NCBI RefSeq assembly: GCF_014490665.1
Contig: NZ_CP061038.1
Span: 620,001 to 684,000 of the forward strand
Source: Sphingomonas alpina
GTDB taxonomy: Bacteria; Pseudomonadota; Alphaproteobacteria; Sphingomonadales; Sphingomonadaceae
DNA length: 64,000 bases
Direction of reading: 5' to 3'
This document shows, in pieces, positions 38,388 to 46,335 of the stretch. The notes under the pieces were generated by a model that searched no databases, had not been told where the DNA came from, and saw nothing but the letters and a program-made list of their open reading frames with translations. The first letter of the stretch is position 1; every line of letters begins with the position of its first letter. The translations under genes and the position numbers were made by a program.

Positions 38388-38592
38388 GCAGCTTGCTCCG
38401 TCCAGCGTTCAGGCAGTTTGTAAGCTGTCTCACCAGCGACGGCTATTGGGATTGCGCAGGCTCATCTCAACCTTACGCTATTGGGGCGAAAGCGGAGTGA
38501 CCGCTTTATGAATCTGCGACCTAGGTCAGGATCACTGTACTCGTTCAATTTAACCCAGATGATGTCAGATGCCGCCGGAGATTTGCCAAAGC

Positions 38593-39372
38593 CTAGGCGC
38601 CCGGCCTCGCCGTTATGCGCGACAGGATAGCGTCGAGACCCTCGCCGAGCGCGGTGAACACTCCGTGATCCGAGACATGCTTCAGCAACTGCTCGTTAAG
38701 CCCGCCCAAGGTCGCATGGTCTGCCGCGAGCGCCGCGAAACTCTGCTCCGGCGTCTCGATCGCGGTGCGGGAGAGTCCGTCGAAAATGCTCGCGACATAA
38801 TGACGGGCTTGCGTTTCGGTCACGCCATTACGCACCAGCCAGGCGGAAACGGCGCCCGCGAACGCCAGATAGGATGCCATCGTCCCGGTCGCGGCGCTCA
38901 GCGCGTCGAACACCTCCGGACGGTCCACCTGGATCGCGGTGCCGATGCGGTCGAACAGCGCGGCGGCGATCGGGTCGGGCGGGAAGATCGCGGTCGGTCC
39001 TCGCCCGAGCGCAACCGAGGGGAGCGGCACGGCCTTCGAGACGGCCGGTGCCGGGGCGACCAGACCGGTCAGCGCGTCGAGCGACAGGGTCGCGATCAGG
39101 CTGATGACATGATGGTCCGCCCGAAACCGCAGGTCGGGGATGACCTCCCGCGAGATCTGAGGTCGCACCGCCAGGATGATGACATCGCTCTCGTCCAGCA
39201 CCGCCTGGTTGGAAGCAGCGACGCGCACATGCGGGAATGCTTGCGCGAGCGCAGTGGAAATGGCCGCGCTGCGCGGCGAGACATGGATCACGCCCTGATC
39301 GGCGAAGCTCGTGCCCAGGCCGTGGATGATTGCCGATGTGATGGCGCCGGTGCCGATAAAGCCAAGTCTCAT
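38593..39372 (-). CDS. Pyrroline-5-carboxylate reductase family protein
   Basis: NAD(P)-dependent reductase-like protein of the ProC family, 259 residues. N-terminal dinucleotide fold MRLGFIGTGAITSAIIHGLG and VIILAVRPQISREVI; C-terminal helical dimer domain with FAGAVSAWLVRNG in place of the ProC FPALVFAFIEALAD-like part. The divergence in the C-terminal substrate motif means it may reduce another imine or be a ProC paralogue, so no proC symbol is given. ATG 39372 has GGAG upstream. Confidence 0.82.
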   Translation of the reverse strand: MRLGFIGTGAITSAIIHGLGTSFADQGVIHVSPRSAAISTALAQAFPHVRVAASNQAVLDESDVIILAVRPQISREVIPDLRFRADHHVISLIATLSLDALTGLVAPAPAVSKAVPLPSVALGRGPTAIFPPDPIAAALFDRIGTAIQVDRPEVFDALSAATGTMASYLAFAGAVSAWLVRNGVTETQARHYVASIFDGLSRTAIETPEQSFAALAADHATLGGLNEQLLKHVSDHGVFTALGEGLDAILSRITARPGA

Positions 39373-39522
39373 CTCATGCTCCAGGCCGGGGGAGTTCCTG
39401 GTGTTCACAACGCGAAGATCGCGACCGGGTCAAGCCGGCCGGTTCTTCCGGGAAATGATGGTTTGCGAATGAGGAAGCGGCGCCGCTATCTCATCGGCCC
39501 AGACGTGAGAGCAAGGATGGCC

Positions 39523-40110
39523 ATGACCGACAGCAGCGACATCCTTGCCTTTGCCGATGCCACGGCATGGGACGCTTGGCTGGCCGATCATCATGCCGGG
39601 TCGAACGGCGTCTGGCTGCTGATCGGCAAGAAGGGTTCGAAAAAGGAAGCGATCGCGATCAGCGACGCGCTGGATGTGGCGCTTTGCCATGGGTGGATCG
39701 ACAGCCAGCGCAAAGGCCATGATGCGGACTTTTACCTCCAGCGCTATTCACCGCGCCGCTCGAAAAGCCCCTGGTCGAAACTCAATGTCGAGCGGGTCGA
39801 GGCGCTGAACGAAGCAGGGCGCATGCGGCCTGGGGGATTGGCCGAAGTCGAACTGGCCCAGGCAGATGGTCGTTGGGCGGTGGCCTATGAATCACAACGT
39901 ATCGCGACGCTCCCCGATGACCTTTCCGCCGCGCTGCGGCTCAACCAACGGGCTCGCACGGCGTTTGAGCGGCTTGACCGGACGAGCCAATATTCCGCCA
40001 CCTTGCCGATCCTGAAAGCGACCACGCCCGAGGTGCGAGCGACGCGCGTGCAGAAATTGATCGCCAAATTGGTCGCCGGTGATCTGGCGAGCAACGACAT
40101 ACCGGGCTGA
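39523..40110 (+). CDS. YdeI/OmpD-associated family protein
   Basis: 195-residue cytoplasmic protein of the YdeI/OmpD-associated (bacteriocin-protection) family. Landmarks are FADATAWDAWLADHHAGSNGVWLLIGKKGSKK, ALCHGWIDSQRKGHDADFYLQRYSPRRSKSPWSKLN in pattern, and a basic C-terminal tail region. Biochemical role unknown; E. coli YdeI is tied to resistance to antimicrobial peptides. AAGG at 39514 favours ATG 39523; ATG 39517 is two codons earlier. Confidence 0.88.
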   Translation: MTDSSDILAFADATAWDAWLADHHAGSNGVWLLIGKKGSKKEAIAISDALDVALCHGWIDSQRKGHDADFYLQRYSPRRSKSPWSKLNVERVEALNEAGRMRPGGLAEVELAQADGRWAVAYESQRIATLPDDLSAALRLNQRARTAFERLDRTSQYSATLPILKATTPEVRATRVQKLIAKLVAGDLASNDIPG

Positions 40111-40145
40111 GACCCTTGCAATCCAGCCATGGGCTTCATATAATC

Positions 40146-40161
40146 GAGTAAGCACTCACTC
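40146..40161. promoter_or_regulatory. TetR-type operator upstream of tetR
   Basis: GAGTAAGCACTCACTC, an imperfect palindrome (arms GAGTRAG / CTCACTC), 12 bp before the TetR start. It shares 13 of 16 bases with the site at 40764-40779 before the SDR gene. The pair points to autoregulation and control of the SDR by this TetR protein. Confidence 0.7.
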
Positions 40162-40173
40162 ATTGGATTTTGA

Positions 40174-40746
40174 ATGGCCCGCCCGTTAAGCGAAGAAAAG
40201 CGCGATGCGATCCTGGCCGCGGCGACCGACGCGGTGGCCGCGCTGGGCACCGGTGCGCCGACCGCGAAGATCGCCAAGGCGGCCGGCGTCGCGGAGGGCA
40301 CGCTGTTCACCTATTTTCCGACCAAGGATGATCTGCTCAACGCGCTCTATCTGCAGCTCAAGAGCGACCTGCATGGCGCAATGATGGCGACCTATCCCGC
40401 GTCCGGCGATCTGCGCGCGCGCTGCCGCCATGTGTGGGACCGGTTCATCGACTGGGGCGTGGATCATGCCGCGAAGAGCAAGGCGATGCGGCAGCTGACC
40501 GTATCCGACCGCATTTGCGAGGCAAGCCGGCAATCGGGCAATGCGGCGTTCCGCGATGCGGAGACATTGCTGAAGGATGTGATGGCGATGGGCGCGCTCA
40601 GTGACCAGTCGATCGCCTTTGTCGGCGCGGTGATGCAGTCGCTCGCCGAAACCACCGTGCAGTTCATCGAGCAGGATCCGAAAGCGCGCGATCGGTACAA
40701 GCGGGCAGGGTTTGACGCATTCTGGAGCGCGCTCACCAAGCCGTGA
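40174..40746 (+). CDS. TetR/AcrR family transcriptional regulator
   Basis: 190-residue TetR protein: KRDAILAAATDAVAALGTGAPT, IAKAAGVAEGTLFTYFPTKDDLLNAL in pattern gives the helix-turn-helix (residues 9-55), followed by an alpha-helical ligand domain. Matching operators lie just before this gene and just before the next (SDR) gene, 47 bp downstream. So the regulator and SDR form a small self-controlled unit; the inducer is unknown. Confidence 0.92.
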   Translation: MARPLSEEKRDAILAAATDAVAALGTGAPTAKIAKAAGVAEGTLFTYFPTKDDLLNALYLQLKSDLHGAMMATYPASGDLRARCRHVWDRFIDWGVDHAAKSKAMRQLTVSDRICEASRQSGNAAFRDAETLLKDVMAMGALSDQSIAFVGAVMQSLAETTVQFIEQDPKARDRYKRAGFDAFWSALTKP

Positions 40747-40763
40747 TTTTTTGACGTTAAAAT

Positions 40764-40779
40764 GAGTGAGCAATCGCTC
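40764..40779. promoter_or_regulatory. TetR-type operator upstream of the SDR gene
   Basis: GAGTGAGCAATCGCTC, imperfect palindrome, ending 14 bp before the SDR start, between the TetR stop and the SDR ribosome site (GGAG). It differs from the operator at 40146-40161 in three of 16 positions. Its position suggests an additional promoter for the SDR under the same repressor. Confidence 0.7.
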
Positions 40780-40793
40780 TTTGGAGTAAGGCT

Positions 40794-41729
40794 ATGAAAG
40801 ACTTTGGCATTGACGATATCCCGTCCCAGGCGGGGCGGCTGGCATTGATCACCGGCGCGACCGGTGGTCTTGGCTATGAAACCGCGCTGGCGCTGGCCGG
40901 TGCGGGGGCCGATGTGGTGCTGACCGGCCGCAATCCCGCCAAGGGCGACGCGGCGCTGAAGCGGATCCGCGAGATTCATCCGCACGCAACGATCCGCTAT
41001 ATGGATCTGGATTTGTCCAGCCTGCGCAAAGTGGCGGAGTTCGCCGAGCGTTTTTCCGGCGAGCATCCATCGCTCGACCTGCTGGTCAACAATGCCGGCG
41101 TGATGATGCCGCCCACCCGCCACACCACGGCGGACGGGTTCGAACTGCAATTCGGCACCAATTATCTCGGCCATTTCGCACTGACCGGGCGGTTGCTGCC
41201 GCTGTTGTGCCGGGGACGCGAGACGCGGGTGGTCAATCTCAGCAGCGGTGCGCACCGGCTGCTGGCGGCGATCCACTTCGACGATCTGCAATGGGAGAAA
41301 AACTACAAGCCATGGCGGGCCTATGCCCAGTCCAAGCTGGCGATGATCCTGTTCGCGTTCGAACTGCAGCGCCGCAGCGACCGCCATGGCTGCGACCTGA
41401 TGAGCAATGCCGCGCACCCCGGCTATGCGCGGACTGGGCTGCAAAGCGCAGGCCCCGGTCTGGGCCGGAGCGGGCCGTCGCCGATGGAACGGCTGAGCAC
41501 TGCGCTGGCTCCGCTTATATCGCAGTCAGCGGCGGCGGGCGCTTTGCCGACCCTGTTCGCCGCGACATCGCCCAATGCAGTGCCCATGGGTTATTACGGA
41601 CCGAAGGGGCGGTTCGAACTGACCGGGCGCGTCGGTGACGCCGTGATCGGCACGGAAGCGCAGGACGAGGCCGTGGCCGCGAGATTATGGGACATATCGG
41701 AAGAACTCACCGGGGTTCGCTTTCCTTGA
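40794..41729 (+). CDS. Short-chain dehydrogenase/reductase
   Basis: 311-residue SDR oxidoreductase with the classic signature: cofactor site TGATGGLG (residues 20-27), NNAG near 97, catalytic Ser in VVNLSSGAH and YAQSK (Tyr and Lys). It belongs to the retinol-dehydrogenase/protochlorophyllide-reductase-like group by style (GTNYLGHFALTGRLLPLL). Substrate unknown. Ribosome site GGAG is 8 bp before ATG. Regulated by the neighbouring TetR protein, as inferred from operators. Confidence 0.92.
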   Translation: MKDFGIDDIPSQAGRLALITGATGGLGYETALALAGAGADVVLTGRNPAKGDAALKRIREIHPHATIRYMDLDLSSLRKVAEFAERFSGEHPSLDLLVNNAGVMMPPTRHTTADGFELQFGTNYLGHFALTGRLLPLLCRGRETRVVNLSSGAHRLLAAIHFDDLQWEKNYKPWRAYAQSKLAMILFAFELQRRSDRHGCDLMSNAAHPGYARTGLQSAGPGLGRSGPSPMERLSTALAPLISQSAAAGALPTLFAATSPNAVPMGYYGPKGRFELTGRVGDAVIGTEAQDEAVAARLWDISEELTGVRFP

Positions 41730-41804
41730 GCGCGAGCGGTGTCGATTCAACCAGTCGATCGAACGTGAAACAGTGACGATGGACGGGAAGCTATCCGGCT
41801 TTCC

Positions 41805-42062
41805 GTCCCGCTCTTTCACATGACTGGAAAAATACCGGCCATTGGTCCTTGGCTGTTCCGGCCGGAACAGCCAGCCCGTTCGCTGTTCCTGGCTGATATG
41901 CTGGCTGTTATGCTGGCTGTTCCATGGCTGTTCCATGGCTGTTCGGTGGCTGTTATGCTGGCTGTTATCGGGCGAGCCAGTCTCAGCCAATCTATTGGAA
42001 TAGATATATAATCTACCAGATCCGGCGATCGGAAAAACAAGTATCAGCGATTAACAGCCAGT
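41805..42062 (-). repeat. Type A repeat element, copy 2
   Basis: Inverse copy of the element at 11229-11491. Reading plus strand from the left: 27-bp tail 41805-41831 (25/27 identical to copy 1 on the reverse strand), 21-bp spacer, the identical 18-bp palindrome CTGTTCCGGCCGGAACAG at 41853-41870, then GGCTGTTC or GGCTGTTA repeats (about eight between 41889 and 41967), and an opposed AACAGCCAG at 42053-42061. It lies between the convergent SDR and OYE genes, and supplies the last few codons and stop of the OYE gene. The spacer and palindrome conservation shows the element moves or is maintained as a unit. Confidence 0.75.
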
Positions 42063-43363
42063 ATCCATGCGCGGTAGCGCTTCGCCAGCCGGTGCGTACG
42101 GAGCTGATCGCCGATAAAGGTCAGCATCGGGGAGGGCGTCCGTTTCATGATCTTGCCGGCCGCAATGCGACGCAGGCGCAACTTGGCGATGGCCATCGTC
42201 GCGCCTGCCGCAAGCGCGCGGTTCTTCCATTTGAGGCTTGGCAGGTCGATTTCCAGGCTTTCGCCGGCACGCCAGCGCGCGGGTAAAGCGGGCTCGACCG
42301 TCATGGCGGTAGCGATCCCGAGCATCGCGACGCCGATCCGGTCGCCCTCGGGCGATAAGGCGGCCTCCGCCACGGAACGGCGACGGATACCGCCGGTAAC
42401 CATCACCGGCATGGTCGCGACCCCGGCAATGTCGCGCGCGAAATCGATGAAATAGGCTTCCCGCGCCGCCGTGCTGCTGCCGTCCGCCGGCGACCCTTGC
42501 ATTGCCGGGCTTTCATAACTGCCGCCTGACAGTTCGAGCAGATCGATATCCAGGTCGTTGAGCCATCGCACCACTTGCGTGGCATCCGCGACGTCGAAGC
42601 CGCCGCGCTGGAAATCGGCCGAATTGAGTTTCACCGACACGACGAAGTTCGATGCGACCGCCGCCCGCACCGCGCGGACCGTCTCAAGCAGTGCACGTGC
42701 GCGATTCTCCAGGCTGCCGCCCCATTGATCGGTGCGCTGGTTGACCAGCGGCGAGAGGAATTGATTGAGCAGATAGCCATGCGCCGAATGGATCTGCACG
42801 CCGTCGAAACCGGCCTGCTCGGCCAGCACCGCAGTGCGGGCGAAGCGGGCAATGACCTCCTCGACCTCGGCCTGCATCATCGCCCGGGGCTGGGCGAACA
42901 TCCTGGACAGGCTGCCAAGGTCGAGCGGCACGGCGGACGGCGCAATCGCCTGCTGGCCCATTGATGCGGCCATTTGCCGGCCCGGATGGTTGATCTGCAT
43001 CCAGGCCTGGCCACCGCCCGATTTCATCGCCGCGGCCCAGCGCGCGAACAGGGGCAGGTCGCGGTCGTCCTCAAGCACCAGGCCGCCCGGACCGGTCAGC
43101 GCACGGGCATCGATCATCACATTGCCGGTCAGCAACAGGCCCGCACCGCCCTGCGCCCAGCGTGAGTAGAGAGCAAGCAGCGCCGGGCCCGGCACCTGGC
43201 CTTGGTCCGCCATATTTTCCTCCATCGCCGCCTTGGCGATGCGGTTGGGAATGATCGCGCCGCGACGCAGCGCTAGCGGCTCGAACAATGCCGACCGGCT
43301 CGGTGTGGACGCGGTGTCGCCGATGTCGCGGAGGGGGGCGCCGGTGGCATTTTCGTTGAACAT
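42044..43363 (-). CDS. NADH:flavin oxidoreductase, Old Yellow Enzyme family
   Basis: 439-residue FMN-dependent ene-reductase-type TIM barrel. Features: LFEPLALRRGAIIPNRIAKAAMEENMAD start, MQINHPGRQM, the active-site HSAHGYLLNQFLSPLVNQRTDQWGGSLENRAR region in pattern, and VMVTGGIR for phosphate. The C-terminal 60 residues extend beyond the barrel. It is divergent from a MerR regulator with a shared promoter. The last residues (LAVNR and stop) fall in the type A repeat, so the C-terminus may have been altered by repeat insertion. Confidence 0.92.
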   Translation of the reverse strand: MFNENATGAPLRDIGDTASTPSRSALFEPLALRRGAIIPNRIAKAAMEENMADQGQVPGPALLALYSRWAQGGAGLLLTGNVMIDARALTGPGGLVLEDDRDLPLFARWAAAMKSGGGQAWMQINHPGRQMAASMGQQAIAPSAVPLDLGSLSRMFAQPRAMMQAEVEEVIARFARTAVLAEQAGFDGVQIHSAHGYLLNQFLSPLVNQRTDQWGGSLENRARALLETVRAVRAAVASNFVVSVKLNSADFQRGGFDVADATQVVRWLNDLDIDLLELSGGSYESPAMQGSPADGSSTAAREAYFIDFARDIAGVATMPVMVTGGIRRRSVAEAALSPEGDRIGVAMLGIATAMTVEPALPARWRAGESLEIDLPSLKWKNRALAAGATMAIAKLRLRRIAAGKIMKRTPSPMLTFIGDQLRTHRLAKRYRAWILAVNR

Positions 43364-43392
43364 GGCATTGACTTTCGAAGGTGATTCGAGCG

Positions 43393-43424
43393 ACCTTACA
43401 CCTTCAATCAAAGTTGAAGGTCAA
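43393..43424 (-). promoter_or_regulatory. MerR-type promoter and operator for the OYE gene
   Basis: ACCTTCAA-TCAAAG-TTGAAGGT (43400-43421) is a perfect 8-bp inverted repeat with 6-bp centre. On the minus strand it lies between TTGACC (-35, 43424-43419) and TAAGGT or GTAAGG (-10, near 43399-43393), leaving 19-20 bp, the overlong spacer typical of promoters that MerR proteins activate by DNA distortion. The MerR gene starts two bases away on the other strand. Confidence 0.75.
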
Positions 43425-43426
43425 GC

Positions 43427-43807
43427 ATGAAGATCGGCGAGCTTGCCCGCGCGGCAGGCATATCGACATCGCGCATCCGCTTTTACGAGGAAAAGGGCGT
43501 GATCCGGCCGGCTGACCGGACCGGGAATGGCTATCGCGACTATCCTGAGACGACGCTGGAAGCCTTGCGCATGATCCTGCTGGCGCAATCGCTCGGCCTG
43601 TCGCTGGCCGAGATCAAGGCGAGCGCGCCCGGGGACGGCAGCTTGCCGAGTTGCGACGACGCACGGCAGATTCTGAGCGCCAGGCTGGCCGATATCGACG
43701 CCCATCTCGCCCGCCTGACCGCGATGCGCGCGCGGATCGTCGCGATGATGGATCATGAACGGTCGTCGGACGCGGTGATCGCCACGCTTCACAGGGCCGC
43801 TGGTTGA
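43427..43807 (+). CDS. MerR family transcriptional regulator
   Basis: 126 residues: MerR winged helix IGELARAAGISTSRIRFYEEKGVIRPADRT (residues 3-32), then a coiled-coil dimer helix with one cysteine (SLPSCDDAR). The lack of a cysteine-rich end argues against a metal sensor; it resembles the SoxR/regulators that govern divergent oxidoreductases. Likely activates the OYE gene and represses itself through the shared operator. Confidence 0.92.
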   Translation: MKIGELARAAGISTSRIRFYEEKGVIRPADRTGNGYRDYPETTLEALRMILLAQSLGLSLAEIKASAPGDGSLPSCDDARQILSARLADIDAHLARLTAMRARIVAMMDHERSSDAVIATLHRAAG

Positions 43808-43867
43808 ACCGACGCGCGGCCTCAGATCCGCGTCAGATGGTCGTGGTCCTTACCTCTGTCACCAAGG

Positions 43868-43935
43868 AAGCTTGTGTCCCCGCGAAGGCGGGGACCCAGT
43901 CTGGGCTCCCGCCTTCGCGGGAGCACAAGGAGGAG
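43868..43935. repeat. Type C palindromic repeat, copy 2
   Basis: Inverse, nearly identical copy (about 60 bp) of the repeat at 35492-35552, with CCCCGCGAAGGCGGGG, a CCCAGTCTGGG centre and CCCGCCTTCGCGGG. Located after the MerR stop and before the aminotransferase, about 145 bp from that start. The frames that cross it are not genes. Confidence 0.85.
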
Positions 43936-44078
43936 GCGATCGCTGTCGGTTACGCTAATCCGTTGGCCGAAGGGGATAAGCATCGATGACGAGTACCAAA
44001 TCAATTCCACGCGATAGCCCCATCGCCCTTCGGAGTTGAGATTGCTTGCGGGAAGGGCGGCATGATAGCGACCGTGCG

Positions 44079-45221
44079 ATGAACCCGCTCTACACCTCGC
44101 TCGGCACCACCATCTTCGAAACCATGTCGGCCCGCGCGCGGGCGACCGGCGCGATCAATCTTGGACAGGGTTTTCCCGACGGTCGTGGGCCGGAGGATGT
44201 ACTGGCCGAGGCGGCGCGCGCGCTGGTCGAGGACTCGAACCAATATCCGCCGATGCTCGGGATTCCTGCGCTGCGTGAAGCGGTCGCGGCACATTATTCG
44301 GTGCATCAGGGGCTCGACCTGACTCCGGCCGAAGTGGTGGTCACCTCGGGCGCGACCGAGGCGCTGGCGGCGGCGATCCTCGCTCTGGTCTCGCCCGGCG
44401 ACGAAGTGGTGATGTTCCAGCCGCTCTACGACGCCTATTGGCCGCTGATCGTGCGTGCCGGCGGCGTGCCCAAGCTGGTGCGGCTCGAGCCGCCCGAATG
44501 GCGCATCACCGCCAAGGCACTGTCGGCGGTGGCAAGCGCGCGCACCAAACTGGTGATCGTCAATTCGCCGCTCAACCCGACCGCGACGATGGCGTCGGAT
44601 GCCGAACTGGCCCTGCTCGCGGATTTCTGCGTCGCGCATGATGCCATCGCGATCTGTGATGAGGTGTGGGAGCATGTCGTGTTCGACGGGCGGACGCATC
44701 GTTCGCTGATCGGCTTGCCCGGCATGCGCGAGCGCACGGTCAAGATCGGGTCGGCCGGCAAGATTTTCTCGCTGACCGGGTGGAAGGTCGGCTGGATGTG
44801 CGCCGCGCCGCGCATCGCTGCGGTGCTGGCCAAGGCGCATCAGTTCCTGACCTTCACCACGCCGCCCAATCTGCAGGCCGCCGCCGCTTATGGGCTGGGC
44901 AAGGATGTCGCCTATTTCGAGGGGATGCGCGCTGCGTTCCAGCGTTCGCGCGACCGGTTGGCGGCGGGATTGACTGGCCTCGGCTATGCCGTGCTGCCGA
45001 GTGCCGCGACCTATTTCCTGTCGATCGATCTCGACCGTTCGGGCGTCGGCATGGGCGATATCGCATTCTGCGAATGGCTGGTCGAGGAAGCCGGCGTGGC
45101 GTCGATCCCGGTTTCGGCATTCTATGTCGAGGCGCCGGTGACCAATGTCGTTCGGCTGTGCTTTGCCAAGGCCGATGCGACGCTGGATGAGGCGCTGGAG
45201 CGGATGCGAGTACGGCCTTAG
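44079..45221 (+). CDS. Class I/II PLP aminotransferase, methionine-type
   Basis: 380-residue fold-type I aminotransferase, similar in style to YbdL and other methionine/kynurenine aminotransferases: INLGQGFPDGRGPEDVL, YPPMLGIPALREAVAAHY, the PLP lysine in KIGSAGKIFSLTGWKVGW and a C-terminal VVRLCFAKADATLDEALERM. It could provide the last step of methionine salvage (KMTB to methionine), though the mtn genes are 2.6 kb away and on the other strand. No strong ribosome site is seen at ATG 44079. Confidence 0.85.
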   Translation: MNPLYTSLGTTIFETMSARARATGAINLGQGFPDGRGPEDVLAEAARALVEDSNQYPPMLGIPALREAVAAHYSVHQGLDLTPAEVVVTSGATEALAAAILALVSPGDEVVMFQPLYDAYWPLIVRAGGVPKLVRLEPPEWRITAKALSAVASARTKLVIVNSPLNPTATMASDAELALLADFCVAHDAIAICDEVWEHVVFDGRTHRSLIGLPGMRERTVKIGSAGKIFSLTGWKVGWMCAAPRIAAVLAKAHQFLTFTTPPNLQAAAAYGLGKDVAYFEGMRAAFQRSRDRLAAGLTGLGYAVLPSAATYFLSIDLDRSGVGMGDIAFCEWLVEEAGVASIPVSAFYVEAPVTNVVRLCFAKADATLDEALERMRVRP

Positions 45222-45248
45222 AACGGGCTGGAATTTGACTAAACCATC

Positions 45249-45347
45249 CCCGTCATCCCCGCGAAAGCGGGGATCCCGCTTCTTCTTCTTCTTCTTCTTC
45301 TCAGTGCGGGGCAAGGCAGCGGGATCCCCGCTTTCGCGGGGATGACG
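45249..45347. repeat. Palindromic repeat with CTT microsatellite
   Basis: Arms 45251-45281 (GTCATCCCCGCGAAAGCGGG) and 45318-45347 (CCCCGCTTTCGCGGGGATGA) are inverse copies; each arm is itself a small hairpin. Between them is a run of seven CTT units (45279-45299). The element follows the aminotransferase stop and precedes a convergent gene, so it may serve as a two-way terminator. CTT tracts vary easily by slippage. Confidence 0.85.
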
Positions 45348-45387
45348 AGGGGAAATTTGCTAAAGCCATCTAATCTCCAGCCTGTTG

Positions 45388-46221
45388 TTACCCGCCTGCC
45401 ATTCGCGGCAGCCACATTCCCATGAACGCGCCGAAAATGCCGATCCCGACTCCGGCGCTCAGCACGAACAGCAGCCCCGCCATGGCGAGCTTGCCCGCCG
45501 GTCCGGATCGCCCCTGTGCGAGCAGATAGAGTTCGAGCACCGCGAGCGGCAGCAGATAACAACCATAGGCCCAGAAGCGCACGAACGGACCGTCGAACCC
45601 CTTCCCGCCAATCCCGACCGGGCCGCTATTGGCGATGATCCACAGCATCAGCCCGACGCGAAAGAACCACACTCCGCTGACCAGGATGAAGGCGCGCAAC
45701 GCCCAGCGGCGATGCACGGCGATCTTACGCGCGAGCGCATAACGCCAGGCCATCGCAACGCAGATCACGATCAGCACGGCATTGATGCTGATCCCGAAGC
45801 GCATCGAAAACCCGCCGGCCGTGCCACGTGTCCACACCGCATAGAGCCCGGTCAGGCTCATCACGATTGCGGTCAGCAGGTACAGCCGGCCATTCCAGCG
45901 ATGGAAGGGCAAGGCGCGGGCACGAAGATAGGGGATTAGCTGCAGCGGCCCGCCAACGGTGATAATGATCGCGAGCAACAAGTGCGTGGCAAGCGCGACA
46001 TTGCCGATCGTGCCGCCTTTGACATAGCCGCCGACCAGCACCTCGTTCCAGCGCTCGAAATTCCCGGCCATCGCAGCGCCGCCGTAGAAACTGGCGACAT
46101 AAGCGACGAACAGCCATTGCCCGATGACCGCGGTCACATACCAGAATATCGCCGAGCCCTTGAGCGCCTTGTTCGCCGCGGATCGCATTGCCGGGGACCC
46201 GGCCGCAACAGTCTCGTTCAT
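45388..46221 (-). CDS. DUF2306 family membrane protein
   Basis: 277-residue protein with about seven hydrophobic helices, of the DUF2306 group. Typical positions: an HLLLAIIITVGGPLQLIPYLRARALPFHRWNGRLYLL stretch in pattern with HxxxG, HRRWALRAF, and a gap with GVWFFRVGLMLW. Family function unknown; the histidines could bind heme but that is speculative. It is not part of an evident operon. Confidence 0.85.
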   Translation of the reverse strand: MNETVAAGSPAMRSAANKALKGSAIFWYVTAVIGQWLFVAYVASFYGGAAMAGNFERWNEVLVGGYVKGGTIGNVALATHLLLAIIITVGGPLQLIPYLRARALPFHRWNGRLYLLTAIVMSLTGLYAVWTRGTAGGFSMRFGISINAVLIVICVAMAWRYALARKIAVHRRWALRAFILVSGVWFFRVGLMLWIIANSGPVGIGGKGFDGPFVRFWAYGCYLLPLAVLELYLLAQGRSGPAGKLAMAGLLFVLSAGVGIGIFGAFMGMWLPRMAGG

Positions 46222-46335
46222 TCTTGTCCCTTCGGGCGCCCCATCTGGTTCTCGTCCGGCGATAGATTGGCTATGACCCGCAGCACATGACCGCGCAGAT
46301 CAAAAACCTGACTTTCGGCTCGCCGGCGCATCGCG

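Noticed and set aside
38569..39522. N-terminal 318 residues of the open frame that ends as the YdeI-like protein
   Set aside because: This part is antisense to the ProC-like gene and Arg-rich; the real start is at 39523.
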